Positions 1 through 8,487 are shown, numbered from the stretch's first letter. The stretch is 64,000 bases of DNA from Candidatus Iainarchaeum sp. (GCA_028702895.1 JAQVNZ010000001.1:36650-100649); one strand, 5' to 3'. The notes: generated by a model not told the origin, from the sequence alone. Program-made: numbers and translations.

Positions 1-29
1 ATTATTTTTTCTTTAAATTCTTTTGCCAT
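1..29 (-). CDS. 5' fragment of next ribosomal-operon gene (possibly L31e)
   Basis: On the minus strand an ATG at 29-27 opens a frame reading MAKEFKEKI that runs off the window edge. It starts 11 nt after the L39e stop and has a GGGG ribosome-binding stretch just upstream, so it looks like the next gene of the same transcript. In many archaea L31e follows L39e, which makes L31e the best guess, but nine residues cannot confirm it. Confidence 0.45.
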
Positions 30-40
30 TATGATTCCCC

Positions 41-286
41 CTAGTAATCTCTGCCACCTTTTTTGTGGTCTCCACTCTTTATTGTTATTTTTCCTTGTTT
101 TCGTTGGTGTTCTTTAAATCTATCGCCAAGTGCGATGTTTTTCCAAGTTCTTTTTTGTCTTGAATTCCATAATCTTTCACCAGCTTTTTGCATTAACCAA
201 ACAGGTGCGCTTGTTACTCCGGAACCAATTTTTTTTCGTTCACTTATTTGAAAATCTTTAAATTCTTTATCTTTGTTTCTGCTCAT
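41..286 (-). CDS. rpl39e: ribosomal protein L39e, C-terminally extended
   Basis: Small basic protein of the large ribosomal subunit that lines the exit tunnel. The core SAPVWLMQKAGERLW followed by RQKRTWKNIALGDRF (residues about 26-57) matches the L39e pattern of a PVW motif and a basic WR-like tail. At 81 residues it is longer than the usual roughly 50, with both an N-terminal lead and a Gly/Lys-rich C-terminal tail. The ATG at 286 overlaps the S19e stop by 4 nt (ATGA) and has a GGTGAT site 5 nt upstream, so the start is well supported and the pair is translationally coupled. Confidence 0.85.
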   Translation of the reverse strand: MSRNKDKEFKDFQISERKKIGSGVTSAPVWLMQKAGERLWNSRQKRTWKNIALGDRFKEHQRKQGKITIKSGDHKKGGRDY

Positions 287-819
287 TTCTTATCACCTTT
301 AACTTCTTCTTTTTTTGGTGCTGTTTGTCTATTTAGCGCTTCGTGTACTTCTTTTGCTTGTTTTAAATCTTTTTTTACTTTTTCTTTTTTAATATATTTT
401 CCTTCTTTTAATCCTTTATCAACAATTTTTGACATTTCGTTTAACAATTTTTGTCCTTTGCTCGTTAATTTTCTTCCTCTTGGTTTTGCTTTTTCTAAAT
501 ATCCTGCTTGTTCTAATTTTTGAACAGCGCTTCTAATAACTTTTCCACTTGCTTTTTTGAAGTGTTCAGTTTTTACTCCTCTTCTTTGTCTTCCACCATA
601 ATAACTTCTAAGTCTTTCTGTTCCTATAACATTCCATTTGTTTGTTCGGTATAAAATGCTTGCCATTCTAACATAGAACCAATCTTCTCTTAGGGGGGCT
701 CTTTCTCTATGCACTCCTGTTTTAACATATCCAACAAATGTTGGTTGTTCTATTTCGTTTTTAATTTTTTCAGCAGTTTCTTCTATTAAGTATATTGCTG
801 GAACATCATTTACTCCCAT
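283..819 (-). CDS. rps19e: ribosomal protein S19e
   Basis: Component of the small ribosomal subunit. The conserved S19e block is visible: EDWFYVRMASILYRT, then RLRSYYGGRQRRG and the winged-helix end VIRSAVQKLEQAGYLEK. At 178 residues it carries an extra Lys/Glu-rich C-terminal tail of about 35 residues (from about residue 140) beyond the usual roughly 145-150. A GGTGATTTA ribosome site precedes the ATG. It is the first gene of an S19e-L39e-(L31e?) transcript, a common archaeal arrangement. Confidence 0.93.
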   Translation of the reverse strand: MGVNDVPAIYLIEETAEKIKNEIEQPTFVGYVKTGVHRERAPLREDWFYVRMASILYRTNKWNVIGTERLRSYYGGRQRRGVKTEHFKKASGKVIRSAVQKLEQAGYLEKAKPRGRKLTSKGQKLLNEMSKIVDKGLKEGKYIKKEKVKKDLKQAKEVHEALNRQTAPKKEEVKGDKK

Positions 820-908
820 TAAATCACCTTTTTCAGTGCTATTTGTTCAATTCAATTTTTTTTAACTTGAAGAACTATTAGCTAAAACAATTCCTTCAAA
901 AAAAGCTT

Positions 909-1226
909 TTAAATGCTTGTTTTTAAATCTAAACGAAATTTTTTTTCAAATTTACAATTTATGCACTTAATAATTAGGAATGGGGGTTGTTCTAGTTTTT
1001 TTATGTTTAAAGAATAACATTTTTTACAAAATGTTTTTTTTAGTTCTTTTGGTATGCTAACATTATTTTTTTCACCAATCTTTTTTGCTAGTGTCAAATA
1101 TTTTTTTGTAAGGTTTTCTTTTTCTTCAAGTGTGCTTTTTTGCATTTGATTTGCTAGTTCAAATAATCTATAAATTCTTTCAAGAGCGAGTTTTTGTTTT
1201 GAATTAATTTTTTTTTCTTGATTCAT
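909..1226 (-). CDS. rnp4: RNase P protein subunit Rpp21/Rnp4
   Basis: Protein subunit of archaeal RNase P, which trims 5' leaders from pre-tRNA; Rpp21 pairs with Rpp29. The 105-residue protein has an N-terminal helical half (ALERIYRLFELA) and a C-terminal zinc ribbon with CKKC (about 67-70) and CINC (about 93-96), the family signature. It lies on the same strand as, and just upstream of, the S19e gene, and just downstream of an intron-containing tRNA-Gly. No clear ribosome site is seen, so it is probably translated from a short-leader mRNA. Confidence 0.85.
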   Translation of the reverse strand: MNQEKKINSKQKLALERIYRLFELANQMQKSTLEEKENLTKKYLTLAKKIGEKNNVSIPKELKKTFCKKCYSLNIKKLEQPPFLIIKCINCKFEKKFRLDLKTSI

Positions 1227-1269
1227 AAAGTTTTTTTGTGAGGATTTAATTAAAAATAGTGTTTTTTAG

Positions 1270-1414
1270 TGCGCCCGCGGGGATTTGAACCCCGACGAAA
1301 AGCTATCATCAATTTTTGTTTAATATGCTTTGCAAAAACATGGCATAAATTTATTTGCCAAATTTTTAACAAAAATTCTGGAAGGCTTCAATGCTACTAT
1401 TCCATCACGGACGC
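1270..1414 (-). tRNA. tRNA-Gly(UCC) with a 74-nt intron
   Basis: The acceptor stem GCGTCCG pairs with CGGGCGC (one U-G pair) and the T arm CGGGG-TTCAAAT-CCCCG is intact. The anticodon stem GAAGC/GCUUU encloses loop CU-UCC-A, giving anticodon UCC at 1382-1380. The 3' half of the loop is displaced by an intron at 1378-1305, the canonical 37/38 site. The intron ends, AATTTTTGTT and AACAAAAATT, pair to form the central helix of a bulge-helix-bulge substrate for tRNA endonuclease. Discriminator base A is followed by CTA, so CCA is not encoded. Confidence 0.9.
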
Positions 1415-1503
1415 GCTAGTATGTTAAATTTACTTTGTAAATTTATGATTATTAATAATTTTATTTAAGGGATTGTTTAAAAATAAAACCTCGTTATGTA
1501 TAC

Positions 1504-1704
1504 TTATTTTTTTAGGGCGGTGTATAATGGTTTTATTGCACAAAGAATGAATATTATTGCGTACCAATACCAATCCAAAGATAATATTGGTGTCCAAAGT
1601 TTGGCAATCATTAAAGTAAATCCAATCATACTTAATTTTGTAAACGAAATATCAATAACATTTAATTTTTTTACTTTTTTGTTTAAGTTTCCCATAATCT
1701 TCAT
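1504..1704 (-). CDS. small two-helix membrane protein
   Basis: 66 residues: a basic N-terminus (KKVKKLNVIDISFTKLS) followed by two hydrophobic segments at about 25-40 and 44-60, ending in KK. The ATG at 1704 has an AGGTGAAAA ribosome site immediately upstream, which favours this minus-strand reading over the overlapping plus-strand frame. Proteins of this pattern are common and uncharacterised in archaea. It is transcribed divergently from tmk. Confidence 0.6.
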   Translation of the reverse strand: MKIMGNLNKKVKKLNVIDISFTKLSMIGFTLMIAKLWTPILSLDWYWYAIIFILCAIKPLYTALKK

Positions 1705-1793
1705 TTTTTCACCTTATATTAAAAATGGTTTTATTGTATAAAATTGTTTTGTTTTAATGTTTTCTTTTTAATAAGTTCGTTTCTTTTTCTGTT

Positions 1794-2423
1794 ATGTCTG
1801 GAAAATTTATTGTTTTTGATGGTCTGCCTGGTTCTGGTAAAGGTACTCAAATAAAAAAAGTTTTTGAATATATTTTTGATAAAGATAAAAAATTTGATAA
1901 TATTCTTATTACTGATGAGCCTACGCAAGGGCCTTTTGGATTAGAAATAAGAGAATTATTTAAAAAACAAAAAACAAGTGATGATTTTAAAGATGAATTA
2001 TTTGATCTTTTTGTTAAGGATCGAGAGTGGCATATTAATTCTATTATTAAACCAGCTTTAGAAAAAAATTTTATCGTTTTATGTGATAGGTACAAGTATT
2101 CGTCTATTGCTTATCAAACAGTTCAAGGTACTGATTTTGAAAAAGTTTTTTCTAGTCATAAAAATTTTTTAGCACCTACTCTTTCTTTAATTTTTGATGT
2201 GGATCCAAATATAGCAGTTGAAAGAATATCTAAAGCTAATGATGCTAAACGAAAGGATACTGATAAATTTAGGGAATTTGATTTTGTTTTTAAATTAAGA
2301 AAATATTTTTTGGATTTACCAAAACAATTGCCATCTGAAAACATAAAAATAATTAATGCTAATTTATCAATTAATTCAGTTTTTGAACAAATCAAGATAG
2401 AATTAGATTCTATTTTATATTAA
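1794..2423 (+). CDS. tmk: thymidylate kinase
   Basis: Phosphorylates dTMP to dTDP for DNA synthesis in the cytoplasm. The 209-residue protein has the family features in order: P-loop FDGLPGSGKGTQ (8-19), the DEPTQGPFG motif (about 41-49), the DRYKYSSIAYQ lid-side motif (about 98-108) and a normal length. A TATA-like TTTTTAATAAG lies about 25 nt before the ATG, so the mRNA is probably leaderless. The gene is alone, between a small membrane protein (divergent) and another membrane protein downstream. Confidence 0.9.
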   Translation: MSGKFIVFDGLPGSGKGTQIKKVFEYIFDKDKKFDNILITDEPTQGPFGLEIRELFKKQKTSDDFKDELFDLFVKDREWHINSIIKPALEKNFIVLCDRYKYSSIAYQTVQGTDFEKVFSSHKNFLAPTLSLIFDVDPNIAVERISKANDAKRKDTDKFREFDFVFKLRKYFLDLPKQLPSENIKIINANLSINSVFEQIKIELDSILY

Positions 2424-2566
2424 GTTTTTATTTTTTTAATATATTTTTTAGTTAGAATATTTTATTTATTTTAAACTTTATTTTTTTTGTTTTTATGACT
2501 TTTGTTATTTTTTCTTTACTTTAAGTTTAAGAAAAAGTTTAATAACCACTAATTGTTAGTATTAGT

Positions 2567-3529
2567 ATGGATTATAATAAAATAATTGATTCCACATATA
2601 GTTGGTTTTCTTTTTCAAAAGCAATTTGGTTTTTATTATTTTTTTGGTTAGCTTTGCCTGTTTTATTTTTGGTTCCGATTGCGTTTGAACAAGGGTTATT
2701 TTATTATGGCTTTTCATGGGCTTTGCAGGGATTGTATGTTATAACTTATATTTCCATTTTACTAGGTTTATTTTTGTTAACTGGGTTTGTTTTAAATAAT
2801 AATAATATTAAATCAAAAGAAATTTCGATAAGCGTTTTTTTAGACATTATTTTTCTTGTGTTTTGTGAATTTTTTTATACTTTCTTTTGGAATATTAATA
2901 AAAAATTTAGGTTTACTCAAATTTTATTATTGTTTGGATCTGGATTACTGGGGTATTATTCTTTGTTTGTTCAGTCTCAATTTATTTTTATATCGTTTAT
3001 TATTTTTGTTGTATGTTATACTTTTTTTGTGTTATACAATTTTTTAAGAGTTTCTTTTTCGCTTACGCTTTTTTTGCATAATGATTTTTCTATTATAGAA
3101 TCTATTTTTGAATCCTGGCATTTAACTCATAATAAAGCATTACAGATTTTTTTTGGTTACTTGTTTAATCTTGTAACAGTTTTTGTTATTTTTGTAGTTG
3201 TTAGTATTATTTTGGGTGCTATAGCTAATTTGCTTTTAGTTAATTATTTGACTATTGCGTTATCATATAAATTAGCAATGGTGTTAGCAGTTATTTTTGC
3301 ATTTGCTCCTGCGCTTGTTAGTTATTATTTTGGTTTTATGGAAATGTATTTGCAATTAATAAATCAACATTTGTCTAATAAAAAAATAAAAAATATGCTT
3401 GCTGATAAAGTGGTACAAACTAATAAAATTGTTGTAACAAAAAAAGTTAAAAAATCTAAACCAATTAAAAAAAGTGTTAAGAAAATTATTAAGAAAAAGA
3501 GTTCAAATAAAAAGTCTATTAAAAAATAA
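2567..3529 (+). CDS. polytopic membrane protein with lysine-rich tail
   Basis: 320 residues with about six or seven hydrophobic segments (roughly 18-38, 50-75, 93-108, 118-160, 195-225, 232-255) and a cytoplasmic C-terminal tail of about 40 residues dominated by Lys and Ser (KKVKKSKPIKKSVKK). The tail could bind nucleic acid or acidic lipids, but that is speculation. Overall look resembles the other unassigned membrane protein at 52017-52817. A TATA-like AGTTTAATAA lies about 25-30 nt upstream of the ATG. No family recognised. Confidence 0.75.
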   Translation: MDYNKIIDSTYSWFSFSKAIWFLLFFWLALPVLFLVPIAFEQGLFYYGFSWALQGLYVITYISILLGLFLLTGFVLNNNNIKSKEISISVFLDIIFLVFCEFFYTFFWNINKKFRFTQILLLFGSGLLGYYSLFVQSQFIFISFIIFVVCYTFFVLYNFLRVSFSLTLFLHNDFSIIESIFESWHLTHNKALQIFFGYLFNLVTVFVIFVVVSIILGAIANLLLVNYLTIALSYKLAMVLAVIFAFAPALVSYYFGFMEMYLQLINQHLSNKKIKNMLADKVVQTNKIVVTKKVKKSKPIKKSVKKIIKKKSSNKKSIKK

Positions 3530-3536
3530 TTTTTTA

Positions 3537-3699
3537 TGCGACTGCCGGGAATTGAACCCCGGCCTCGTCCTTTTTGCAAACCTTTTTTTTAATTGAACGC
3601 TTTTTTTAAAAGGGTTCATGCGCTAGCTTATTTTTCCGTGAACGCTTTTTTTAAAAGGGTTCTGGCAAGGACGAATCATAGCCACTAGACTACAATCGC
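3537..3699 (-). tRNA. tRNA-Gly(GCC) with a 91-nt intron
   Basis: The acceptor stem GCGATTG pairs with CAGTCGC, and the anticodon stem CGTCC/GGACG encloses UU-GCC-A, giving anticodon GCC at 3666-3664. The intron occupies 3662-3572 at the 37/38 site. Its ends GAACC and GGTTTGC can pair as a short bulge-helix-bulge helix. The T arm has one apparent G-G mismatch if read with a standard 7-nt loop. CCA is not encoded. The intron contains a perfect 24-bp direct repeat. Confidence 0.85.
3594..3662. repeat. 24-bp direct repeat inside tRNA-Gly(GCC) intron
   Basis: Two identical 24-bp copies lie at 3594-3617 and 3639-3662, separated by 21 bp. Each copy is itself a quasi-palindrome (GAAC near one end, GTTC near the other, with T7A4 between). 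On the transcribed strand one copy begins exactly at the 5' splice site, so the second is a decoy copy of the 5' intron end. Confidence 0.9.
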
Positions 3700-3741
3700 A
3701 TTCATTAAATTGTTTTTTGCTCTTGTTTTTAAATTATTCTA

Positions 3742-5424
3742 TTAAACATATTTTTTCTTTACTGCGAATAATATTAGTAATAAAATTGATATTATTGGTA
3801 ATAATGCAAATACTGTTAATTCAAGAGTCCCAAATAATGGTTTATCTGGGTCTTTTGTTTTTATTTGTTGTATTATTATAGTTTCAGTTGGTTTTTGTTC
3901 AATTATTATCTTTTGTTCTATTGCAGTTAATGTTTGGGTATATGTTTGAGTGGGGGTAATTATCTCAATTAAATATTGGTTGGTATCAATGGTGGCTTCT
4001 TTTCTAATCCAAATGTTTTGAAATGCTTGGAGGGTTTCAAAATAATTTGTGTCATTAATTTTTATGGATATTTCTTTGGGGTTTGGAGTATTGTTTGATA
4101 CATTTATTTCAAATCGTATATTTGTTGCTGTTGTTATTGGCATTATTCTATTTATTATAACTTCACCATTATTAAGTTCAATAGCTGGAGTTATTTCAAA
4201 TTCTATTTCGTAAGGTTCTCTTAAACTATTAAATGTTAGTTTTCCTTTTGCAAGTTCATTGTCTTCTAAATTTATTTTTGGGTATATTTTAAATATTATT
4301 TTTTCGCTTTCATTTCCTTTTAATGTTATTGATTTTGTTTTATCATAAAAATATATGTCTGAATATGTTTCAAGTATTTTTATGGGGATTGTTAATTGTC
4401 CGTTTGTATTATTTTTTACTAATATTTCTAGGTCATTCCATTGATTGGCTTTTAATTTTTTTGGATTCCAAGTTAATTCAACATGTGAAAAATATTTTTT
4501 TGAATTAATAGTTACTTCAGGAATTGTTTGTGTTTGAAAACTTATTTCTACATTTTTTGGAAAAATTGCCTTTGCTTGAGACAGAGTTATGTCTGTAAAA
4601 GAACCCATTTTTATGTGTGTTCCATCAACAAATCCTGGTTCTCTAAAAGTTGGGTCTGATGGTATCCATCCTATTTCTTCATGGTATACTTCAAGCCAAG
4701 CATGGTTTCCCCATTCTTTTCCATCAAATGTGGGTCCAATAATAATTCTTGTAGGAATGTTTTTTGCTCTTAAAAATGCGGCGGCTAGATTAGTGAATTC
4801 ATCACAAACACCTTTTTTGGATAATAATGTGTCTGTAGCTGATTTTTGTAATAAATAATATTTTTGAAATTCATCTCCTTGTGCATAATCTACATAGTCA
4901 TTTACTTTGAAGATAACATCATTTAATGTGTTTAGAAAACTATTTTCTTTTAATTTGTTTTTTACAATTGATTGTATTTCAAGGGAATTACTTTCAATTA
5001 GTGGACTACTCTCAACAAATTTTTTGATTTGTTTTGGATAATTTCCAATATTTACATCATTTATTTCGTAAATTATTGCTTGGGTTTTTATTTGCGCTAT
5101 TATTTCAAAAGTAAAATCTCCGTTTTCAGGTATTCTAAATTTAACATATTTGTTATCAAATTCATCAAAAATATATTCTGGGTAAATAGTTTTATCATTA
5201 ATATAAAGAGCTTCACTTATTACTCTTGTTTTTTGATATTCTGTTTGTGGGAATGTTATTGTTTGAAAAGTAACTTCTTGGCCTTTTTCTAATCCAGAAA
5301 TTTTTCCAAACCCAAAAAGTTTGATTGTTGCATCTAATTCATTAATAGTTGTCGGATAAAAAGTTTGACTAAAAATATTGTTTAACAGTATTATAAAGAT
5401 AAATAAGATTAAAATTTTTTTCAT
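3742..5424 (-). CDS. membrane-anchored transglutaminase-like protein
   Basis: 560 residues. An N-terminal signal peptide (KKILILFIFIILLNNIFSQ) directs export; a transglutaminase/protease-like fold is seen at about 195-260, with a catalytic Cys in KKGVCDEFTNL, His in WGNHAWLEVY and Asp in GWIPSDPTF; two or three beta-rich extracellular regions follow. A C-terminal helix (about 535-555) with KKKYV tail anchors it so that the bulk faces outside. Likely a surface peptidase or crosslinking enzyme; substrate unknown. It is flanked by tRNA genes and not in an obvious operon. Confidence 0.85.
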   Translation of the reverse strand: MKKILILFIFIILLNNIFSQTFYPTTINELDATIKLFGFGKISGLEKGQEVTFQTITFPQTEYQKTRVISEALYINDKTIYPEYIFDEFDNKYVKFRIPENGDFTFEIIAQIKTQAIIYEINDVNIGNYPKQIKKFVESSPLIESNSLEIQSIVKNKLKENSFLNTLNDVIFKVNDYVDYAQGDEFQKYYLLQKSATDTLLSKKGVCDEFTNLAAAFLRAKNIPTRIIIGPTFDGKEWGNHAWLEVYHEEIGWIPSDPTFREPGFVDGTHIKMGSFTDITLSQAKAIFPKNVEISFQTQTIPEVTINSKKYFSHVELTWNPKKLKANQWNDLEILVKNNTNGQLTIPIKILETYSDIYFYDKTKSITLKGNESEKIIFKIYPKINLEDNELAKGKLTFNSLREPYEIEFEITPAIELNNGEVIINRIMPITTATNIRFEINVSNNTPNPKEISIKINDTNYFETLQAFQNIWIRKEATIDTNQYLIEIITPTQTYTQTLTAIEQKIIIEQKPTETIIIQQIKTKDPDKPLFGTLELTVFALLPIISILLLILFAVKKKYV

Positions 5425-5480
5425 ATAAAAGTAATAGTGTTAATTCTTTTTATTATTTGGTATGTTAAAAATATTTTTTT

Positions 5481-5556
5481 TGGTGGGCCGAGGCGGATTC
5501 GAACCGCCGACTCTCACCTTGTAAGGGTGATGTCATAGCCGCTAGACCACCGGCCC
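5481..5556 (-). tRNA. tRNA-Val(UAC), CCA encoded
   Basis: Uninterrupted cloverleaf: acceptor GGGCCGG, D arm around CTAGCGGCTATGA, anticodon stem TCACC/GGTGA enclosing CU-UAC-AA (anticodon at 5523-5521), and T arm GGCGG-TTCGAAT-CCGCC. The discriminator A at 5484 is followed by CCA at 5483-5481 in the genome, unlike the other three tRNAs of the window. Confidence 0.95.
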
Positions 5557-5687
5557 AAAAAATTTGTATTTTTAATACAGTTATTCTTCTAGAAAAATTA
5601 TCTTGCAGTTTCTTTTTAAACCTTAAGTTTTTTTGTTTTTGAGAAGATTTAAATATAAGTTTTTGTTTTACTTGTTAGGTGATTTAA

Positions 5688-6146
5688 TTGAAAAAGATTA
5701 TTTTGTTTAAGATAGGTTCTAAGGATGCACAATTGCCTAGATTAGTGGGGGCATTTTTGATTATAATTTCAGTTTTAATGCTTATTCAATCTGGGGCAGT
5801 AATGTTTGATTCTTGGTCAGCAGTAAAAGAATTTAATTCGTGTGTTGATAAAGCATATAGTATTAGCGGGGATGTTGTTGGATTAGATGCTATTCTCTCT
5901 GAATTAAAATATCAGGATTGTAAAAATTCATTGTATCAAATAACTGGCGCGCAGGTTGTTGGAGGAAAGACTTTTTTAACTTCTAGACAATTTTGGACAG
6001 CATTTGCTACGCCTGTTAGTATTTTCTTCGCGTGGTCAATAATATTTTTGTTTGCGTTGTTTTTGTTTAATTCGGCAGCTATTGTTGTGCCTGTTGAACA
6101 AATAGTATTAGAACAAGAAATTATTTTAAAAAAGAAAAAAAAGTAA
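5688..6146 (+). CDS. small two-helix membrane protein with extracellular Cys pair
   Basis: 152 residues starting at a TTG preceded by AGGTGATTTAA, a good ribosome site. Two hydrophobic helices (about 18-42 and 105-132) bracket a loop of about 60 residues that contains two cysteines (in FNSCVDK and YQDCKNS), possibly a disulfide outside the cell. The C-terminus is a poly-Lys tail (LKKKKK). A TATA-like TTTAAATATAAG sits about 35 nt before the start. Function not recognised. Confidence 0.7.
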   Translation: MKKIILFKIGSKDAQLPRLVGAFLIIISVLMLIQSGAVMFDSWSAVKEFNSCVDKAYSISGDVVGLDAILSELKYQDCKNSLYQITGAQVVGGKTFLTSRQFWTAFATPVSIFFAWSIIFLFALFLFNSAAIVVPVEQIVLEQEIILKKKKK

Positions 6147-6176
6147 ATAGGAAAAATTTCTTTTTTCCTATTTTTT
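6146..6176 (+). terminator. hairpin plus T-tract after 5688-6146
   Basis: AATAGGAAAAA (6146-6156) can pair with TTTTTTCCTATT (6161-6172) around a short loop and is followed by further T residues. It overlaps the stop codon of the upstream gene and separates it from the convergent dnaG gene. Confidence 0.55.
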
Positions 6177-6195
6177 AGTTTTTTAATAATTGTGT

Positions 6196-7641
6196 TTACA
6201 TTGTTAATGTATTAACTTTTTCTGATTTAGCGCTGCTTTTTCTAGCGCCTATTATTGTGTTTATTTCTTTTTTTTCAGCAGTTTCTAATAGTCTTTTTGT
6301 TATTATTCCATCAAATAATATTGTGTGTATTTTTTTCTTACTTTTTTCTATTGATGGGATTATTTCTTTTACTTCTACATCTTTGATTTTTTTGTTTTTA
6401 TCGTCATATAATCTAGCTTTTAAACTACCTTTGAATTTTGTGTAATCATTTGTTATTGTTTTTGCTATTGTTGGTGCTTCGATTTTTTTTGTTTGTGGTT
6501 TGATATCAGTTTTTTGTATTTCAGTTTTTGTTTCTATTTTTGCTGGTTGTTCTGTTTTTGTTTGTGTACTTGGTTTTGGTCTATAATTTCCTTGGAATGG
6601 ATCAAATGGTTTTGCATTATTTGGTCTCCATGAATTATAACTACTTCTTTGATTATCAAATCTTTCGTTTCGATTAGATCCAAATTGGTTATAACTTGGT
6701 TTTCCTTGGTAATTATTGTATTTGTTAGTTGGATAATTGTTGTTATATGGTTTGAAAGTAGTTGGTCTATTATTAAATTTGTTAAATTGTGGCCTTTCAA
6801 AACTTGGATAATTATTTGATTTTCCTTTCAAATAATCTGCTATGCTATATTTTCGTTTTAGTGATTGTAGTATTTCTTTTTGCGTTAATTCTTCAACTTC
6901 TTTTCCATCTGGTGCGGTTGCAACAAATTCTACTTTTGTTAATGCTGCTAATTTTTTTGCATTTAACTCTCCGCCTCGATCTCCATCTACTAACATTGTT
7001 ACTGTTTTGTGTTTGCATAATTCGATTAAGGATTGTTCAATATTGCTTCCGTTCATTGCGATAGCGTTTTTTATTCCGTAACTTAATAGTTTAATTACAT
7101 CTGCTCTTCCTTCTACAACAATTATTTCGTTGCTCGTTTGTACTTCTGGACCAGCTTGTAAACCATTTAAGTCAACTATTTTCGCTGTTCTTATTTGGCT
7201 TTTTATATTATCAGCTATTTCGGTTGTTTCGATTCCTTCAAATTTTTGCATTTTTTTAAGTAATTGTTTTGCTCTATCTGTAATAACATCTCTTTTTTCT
7301 TTTCTTGTATCTGAAATGTTTAATATTTTTACAATAGTATTACAAGGGCCTACTTTTTCAACAGTTTCTATTGTTGCTGCAAGTATGCTTGTTTTTACTT
7401 GATCTAATGAACTAGGAATAATTATTTCTCCACTAGTTTTTCCTTTATTTTTATTTACTGTTATTTCTATTCGTCCTAATTTTCCAGCTTGTTGTAATTC
7501 TTTTAAATCCATGTCTTCGCCTAACAAACCTTCGCTTTGTCCGAATATTGCGCCAATTATGTCTGGTTTTTCTACTATTCCGTCTACTTCATATGTGGCT
7601 TTTATTTCATACTTTATAGTACTTAAATAAGTTTTTGCCAT
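6196..7641 (-). CDS. dnaG: archaeal DnaG primase-like protein
   Basis: Archaeal DnaG is a Toprim protein associated with the RNA exosome and poly(A)-rich RNA, with primase activity reported in some species. The N-terminal archaeal domain (1-165) is followed by Toprim: IIVVEGRADV with Glu177 and MLVDGDRGG with Asp219 and Asp221. Residues about 277-365 are a low-complexity linker rich in Asn, Tyr, Pro and Phe, and the C-terminal region carries a basic domain expected to contact the exosome cap. Length 481 is slightly above usual because of the linker. The gene is followed upstream by a DUF167 gene on the same strand with a 30-nt gap. Confidence 0.92.
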   Translation of the reverse strand: MAKTYLSTIKYEIKATYEVDGIVEKPDIIGAIFGQSEGLLGEDMDLKELQQAGKLGRIEITVNKNKGKTSGEIIIPSSLDQVKTSILAATIETVEKVGPCNTIVKILNISDTRKEKRDVITDRAKQLLKKMQKFEGIETTEIADNIKSQIRTAKIVDLNGLQAGPEVQTSNEIIVVEGRADVIKLLSYGIKNAIAMNGSNIEQSLIELCKHKTVTMLVDGDRGGELNAKKLAALTKVEFVATAPDGKEVEELTQKEILQSLKRKYSIADYLKGKSNNYPSFERPQFNKFNNRPTTFKPYNNNYPTNKYNNYQGKPSYNQFGSNRNERFDNQRSSYNSWRPNNAKPFDPFQGNYRPKPSTQTKTEQPAKIETKTEIQKTDIKPQTKKIEAPTIAKTITNDYTKFKGSLKARLYDDKNKKIKDVEVKEIIPSIEKSKKKIHTILFDGIITKRLLETAEKKEINTIIGARKSSAKSEKVNTLTM

Positions 7642-7671
7642 AATTTCACTTCCTATGTTTTAGAATTAGGT

Positions 7672-7923
7672 TTATAGTTTATTGAAAATTTCTTCTTTGT
7701 TAGAATAAATTTCAATAATTTTTTCTTTTTGTTTTAAACCTGAAATAATTTTTATCTCGCTTTTAAAGAATTTTTTTAATTCTTTTATTATTTCTTTATT
7801 CGCTTTGTTTTTTTCAGGTAAACTTTTAACATCAAGTAATAATGTATTTTTTTCCTCGTTCAATTTTATTTGAACTTTTGGCTTTTTGGTTGAAACCTTT
7901 AATTTCAAGACCGTTTTTTCCAT
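7672..7923 (-). CDS. DUF167 (YggU) family protein
   Basis: 83 residues matching the small DUF167/YggU family: a beta strand LKLKVSTKKPKVQIKL, the LPEKNKANKEIIKELKKFF segment (family pattern P-x-x-G/N-K-A-N-x-E-L/I), and the end strand KIISGLKQKEKIIEI. The biochemical function of the family is unknown. It lies immediately upstream of dnaG and in the same direction, so the two are probably cotranscribed; it is divergent from hjc. Confidence 0.8.
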   Translation of the reverse strand: MEKTVLKLKVSTKKPKVQIKLNEEKNTLLLDVKSLPEKNKANKEIIKELKKFFKSEIKIISGLKQKEKIIEIYSNKEEIFNKL

Positions 7924-8031
7924 TAATAACCCTAATTCTTAATAATTTTTTTATGAAGTAGTGGTTTTAAACTTACCTTTTTTCATCTTTTTTGCTATAA
8001 TCTTATTAATATCTTTTTTTATTTGATTAAT

Positions 8032-8421
8032 ATGAGTCATTATAACAAGGGTGCGAATGCGGAGAGAGAATTAATAAAAATTCTTGATGGTTTAGGATTT
8101 GCTGTTTTACGAGTTGCAGGATCTGGGGTTAATCCTTTGCCTTGTCCGGATGTGGTTGCCTTGTTTAAGGGTAAAATTATTGCTTTTGAGTGTAAGGCTA
8201 GAAAGGGGAAGTATTTGCCTATTGCAAAAGAACAATTAGATGAAGAAATAGGGTGGGCGAATAAAGCGGGGGCTGATTTTGTAGTTGCTTGGAAAGTTCC
8301 AAATAAGGGTTGGCTTTTTGTTTATCCTGCTGCTTTTAGACTGGCTGGAAAAAATTATATGCTTTCTTTAGACGAAGCGAAAAAGAATTCTTTTGAATTA
8401 GATGTTATTATTAAAAAATAA
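8032..8421 (+). CDS. hjc: Holliday junction resolvase Hjc
   Basis: Archaeal structure-specific nuclease that cuts four-way DNA junctions during recombination. Hallmarks are KGANAERELIKIL with the first catalytic Glu, AGSGVNPLPCPDVVAL with the PD motif, and IIAFECKARKG with the E-x-K motif. The rest of the roughly 130-residue protein fits the family (IGWANKAGADFVVAWKVP). ATG at 8032 is preferred to an upstream TTG at 8023 because it gives the canonical short N-terminus MSHYNKGANAE. Confidence 0.92.
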   Translation: MSHYNKGANAERELIKILDGLGFAVLRVAGSGVNPLPCPDVVALFKGKIIAFECKARKGKYLPIAKEQLDEEIGWANKAGADFVVAWKVPNKGWLFVYPAAFRLAGKNYMLSLDEAKKNSFELDVIIKK

Positions 8422-8487
8422 TTATTTTTTCGTTGTTTTTAATGTAAATTAGGCTAGTTTATAATTGTTTTTTTATATTACTTTATT

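Noticed and set aside
1496..1741. Plus-strand frame opposite the small membrane protein.
   Set aside because: Mirror of a minus-strand frame that has a clear ribosome site and membrane-protein pattern.
3594..3662. Direct repeat at a tRNA gene, as in attachment sites of integrated elements.
   Set aside because: Copies are only 21 bp apart and both lie inside the intron; nothing is bracketed and no integrase gene is present.
6534..6800. Frame inside dnaG on the same strand, rich in Ile and Asn.
   Set aside because: Shifted reading of the low-complexity linker of dnaG.
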